A stretch of DNA of 7,348 nucleotides from Alphaproteobacteria bacterium. GTDB lineage: Bacteria > Pseudomonadota > Alphaproteobacteria > Rs-D84. Numbering within the stretch: the stretch's first letter is position 1; every line of letters begins with the position of its first letter. Position numbers and translations under genes: made by a program. The notes below the pieces were generated by a model. The model saw nothing but the letters and a program-made list of their open reading frames with translations, did no database searches and was not told the origin of the DNA. Below, one piece after another: positions 5,661-7,348 of this stretch. The stretch lies in assembly GCA_016301865.1 (NCBI GenBank), contig JAEDOP010000032.1, positions 1 through 7,348 of the forward strand. Reading direction: 5' to 3'.

Positions 5661-6272
5661 TTACTTCTTTTTCTTGCCCAATGTTTTCATGTGGCCCAGG
5701 AATGTTCCTGTGTATTGTGTTGCAGACCAAATAGATGCAACCAATGACAGCCACAGACCCCAAATGCCAACCTGGGGCAGGATGTAAATCAGATACATTA
5801 ATGTACGACTGTCTGATTCAGGGGTGATTAATGTGCCAACGGCAAAGATTAACAAAAATGCAGCGATTGAAATCATTTGCAGGGTGGTCTTGATTTTGCC
5901 CATGGAAAAACGTGCCTTGGGTACGGGCATTTCTATTTTCTGGGTGCCCAGGAATTCACGCAGGCCCGAAATATACAATTCGCGCGCAATCATCAAAATT
6001 ACCGGGACAACAACAAACCATACCGGCATCATGACTGATAACATAATAAGCGTGTTCACAACCAGTAATTTATCCCCAATGTGATCCATGACACCGCCAA
6101 TCTTGCTGCATACATCGTATTTGCGCGCCAGATAGCCATCAAACCAATCGGACGCAGCCGCCAGGACGTACAGAATAAATGTTGTCCAATACATTTGGAA
6201 CATTAATGTCGGGATAATTGCAAACGCCGCGGTAATGCGGAATGCAGACAGAAAGTTAACAAAAAATTTCAT
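5661..6272 (-). CDS. pgsA: CDP-diacylglycerol--glycerol-3-phosphate 3-phosphatidyltransferase (PgsA)
   Basis: PgsA makes phosphatidylglycerophosphate from CDP-diacylglycerol and glycerol-3-phosphate in the inner membrane, the committed step to phosphatidylglycerol and cardiolipin. The 203-residue product carries the complete CDP-alcohol phosphatidyltransferase signature DGx2ARx8Gx3Dx3D (Asp45, Gly46, Ala49, Arg50, Gly59, Asp63, Asp67). Hydrophobic segments lie around 12-40, 71-97, 132-150 and 158-184. MIARELYISGLRE (94-106) and GKIKTTLQM (125-133) match PgsA rather than phosphatidylserine or cardiolipin synthases. The usual DPxADK is DHIGDK here, with both Asp kept. The tail is basic (KKKK). 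The ATG at 6272 is set by AGGAGA 6 bases upstream; longer frames run back into uvrC. It lies 49 bases downstream of uvrC, a pairing known from many Proteobacteria, and ends at its own terminator. Confidence 0.95.
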   Translation of the reverse strand: MKFFVNFLSAFRITAAFAIIPTLMFQMYWTTFILYVLAAASDWFDGYLARKYDVCSKIGGVMDHIGDKLLVVNTLIMLSVMMPVWFVVVPVILMIARELYISGLREFLGTQKIEMPVPKARFSMGKIKTTLQMISIAAFLLIFAVGTLITPESDSRTLMYLIYILPQVGIWGLWLSLVASIWSATQYTGTFLGHMKTLGKKKK

Positions 6273-6278
6273 ATAGTT

Positions 6279-6284
6279 TCTCCT
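6279..6284 (-). promoter_or_regulatory. Ribosome binding site that fixes the pgsA start
   Basis: AGGAGA on the minus strand, 6 bases before the ATG at 6272, excludes the in-frame upstream ATGs, which would add about 29 residues and overlap uvrC. Confidence 0.8.
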
Positions 6285-6311
6285 TTGGTTAATAAATATA
6301 TGAATAAGTAT

Positions 6312-6320
6312 ATTATAACA
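6312..6320 (-). promoter_or_regulatory. Possible extended -10 promoter for pgsA
   Basis: The minus strand reads TGT then TATAAT (6320-6312), a perfect extended -10. No good -35 is present at the right distance. Transcription would start near 6305 and give pgsA a leader of about 33 bases. The site overlaps the AT-rich end of uvrC and sits in the loop of a weak inverted repeat (AATAAGT 6303-6309, ACTTATT 6320-6326), so chance is possible. Confidence 0.4.
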
Positions 6321-6321
6321 C

Positions 6322-7348
6322 TTATTGATGGAAATGGGCATATATTTTTTCAGCGGCACTTTTTCCCAGGCCTGGGACGTGTGTCAATGCACGAATGTCA
6401 GCATCCATAATCGCGCGAACCGACCCAAAGTGTGAAAGCAGGGCGCGTTTGCGTGTTGGGCCAATGCCATCAATTTCATCCAAGACCGATGCCGTCATTT
6501 GTTTTGCGCGGACATTGCGGTGATATGTGATTACGAAACGGTGTGCTTCGTCCCGGACAGCGCGCAGCATAAGGAATAGTGGGCTGTCCTTGGGCAGGTC
6601 GCGATATATCGTACCGTCGGGTAATATAAAGTGTTCGTCGCCGTCGCGAACGACGCCCTTGGTCACACCAAAGACCGGTATGTCACCCGATGCGCGGTTG
6701 GCAATGTTCCACTGGGCCATGCCACCGTCAACAATTATTAAATCCAGTTTTGGACCGCGTTCAACAGCGCGGCGGACAAATTCAGACATCATCGCAATGT
6801 CGTTGCCGGCACGTGATTTGTCCTGTAATTTAAAGTGTCTGTATCCGTTCTTGTCAAAGCCGCCGTGGCCGAATGTTATCATGGCGCCGACAGGCTGTTT
6901 GCCAAACAGGTGTGAATTATCAAATACGCCCGCCATATTAATTTTTATGTCCAGCCATTTTTCCAATTCAGATACGTTTTTGTCCCAGTCTAAAATCGCG
7001 CTATGCGCATTGTTTTGGCACTTTCCACGGTTTGATGTATGGGTTAGTGCGGCAATTTTGTCGCGAATAATTGCGGCGTTTTCAAAATCCATGTTTGCGG
7101 AATATTCGCGCATTTGCTGGGTCAGGTCGGCGATGATTGGTTCGCTGTCCCCAGTCAGAATTTTTCGCGCTATACGCACGTTTTCTGCGTATTTTTGTTT
7201 GTCGGGGTTTGTGCATGGGGCGCTGCATCGGCCGATTTGGTGTAATAAACATGGGCGTGTGCGATTGCGCATTTGGGTGTCGGTGCATGTGCGAATTTGG
7301 CAAACACGCTGAATTGTTTTAATCGTTTCATTCAATGCCGATACAGAT
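6322..7348 (-). CDS. uvrC: UvrABC system protein C, 5' end beyond the window, compact form
   Basis: UvrC makes the dual incisions around DNA lesions in nucleotide excision repair with UvrA and UvrB. The visible 341 residues are the C-terminal part; the frame stays open to the right edge, so the N-terminal GIY-YIG nuclease lies outside. The visible start (SVSALNETIKTIQ) aligns with the interior of known UvrC, so the TTG at 7335 is a Leu codon, not a start. Four cysteines with 12-8-4 spacing (visible 21, 33, 41, 45) match the iron-sulfur ligands reported for E. coli UvrC. A UVR motif follows (FENAAIIRDKIAAL, 88-101). The nuclease domain keeps the four E. coli catalytic residues: Asp143 (D399), Asp183 (D438), Asp207 (D466) and His269 (H538). 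A helix-hairpin-helix pair ends the protein. DGGMAQ replaces the usual DGGxGQ. About 110 residues normally between UVR and nuclease domain are missing. pgsA follows 49 bases downstream. Confidence 0.95.
   Translation of the reverse strand, partial: SVSALNETIKTIQRVCQIRTCTDTQMRNRTRPCLLHQIGRCSAPCTNPDKQKYAENVRIARKILTGDSEPIIADLTQQMREYSANMDFENAAIIRDKIAALTHTSNRGKCQNNAHSAILDWDKNVSELEKWLDIKINMAGVFDNSHLFGKQPVGAMITFGHGGFDKNGYRHFKLQDKSRAGNDIAMMSEFVRRAVERGPKLDLIIVDGGMAQWNIANRASGDIPVFGVTKGVVRDGDEHFILPDGTIYRDLPKDSPLFLMLRAVRDEAHRFVITYHRNVRAKQMTASVLDEIDGIGPTRKRALLSHFGSVRAIMDADIRALTHVPGLGKSAAEKIYAHFHQ

Noticed and set aside
6303..6326. Inverted repeat at the end of uvrC as a terminator
   Set aside because: The 7-bp stem is AT-rich, overlaps the uvrC stop codon and is not followed by a T run, so read-through into pgsA is expected.
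6273..6359. Longer pgsA start overlapping uvrC
   Set aside because: The ATG at 6272 has a strong ribosome binding site and starts where PgsA proteins usually start; the upstream extension is AT-rich translation of the spacer and the uvrC end.
6527..7312. 261-codon plus-strand open frame opposite uvrC
   Set aside because: It is fully antisense to a well-conserved UvrC sequence with all key motifs; its translation has no recognisable domain and no ribosome binding site was evident.
7333..7335. TTG as a start codon for a short UvrC-like protein
   Set aside because: The frame continues upstream to the window edge, and the residues before it align with the interior of UvrC, so it is an internal Leu codon.

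Overview
The window reads as chromosomal DNA from an alphaproteobacterium-like organism. The ParE N-terminus (residues 9-34, including a PGMYIGGTDE stretch), the DnaJ zinc-finger protein and the uvrC-pgsA pair all fit that group. The moderate-to-low GC content and the cysteine-rich secreted protein suggest an uncultured host-associated lineage, but I infer this from general impression and ran no search. All reading frames use the standard code, and no tRNA, rRNA, CRISPR array or transposase is visible.

Layout, left to right. Bases 1-251 hold no gene but are rich in repeats: two copies of a 20-bp dyad-like element 100 bp apart, a 15-bp direct repeat, and a 13-bp palindrome. Next is a small minus-strand gene for an unrecognised 166-residue protein (278-778), with its own near-consensus promoter and terminator. 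parE, topoisomerase IV subunit B, follows on the minus strand (885-2864), and dnaJ on the plus strand (3000-4127). These two are transcribed divergently from a 135-bp gap. dnaJ converges on a minus-strand gene for a 446-residue exported, cysteine-rich protein (4172-5512), with one bidirectional terminator between them. Upstream of that lies the minus-strand pair pgsA (5661-6272) and uvrC (6322 to the right edge, 5' end cut off), arranged uvrC to pgsA as in many Proteobacteria.

Most genes are housekeeping: chromosome decatenation (ParE), protein folding (DnaJ), phosphatidylglycerol synthesis (PgsA) and nucleotide excision repair (UvrC). Every gene whose end is visible, except uvrC, is closed by a clear intrinsic terminator, so transcription units are short. 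Nothing here is clearly a new multi-gene system. The features most worth a second look are the compact UvrC, which keeps all catalytic residues but seems to lack about 110 residues between its UVR motif and nuclease domain; the modular cysteine-rich exported protein with a strong leader stem-loop; and the repeat-rich, gene-free left end.
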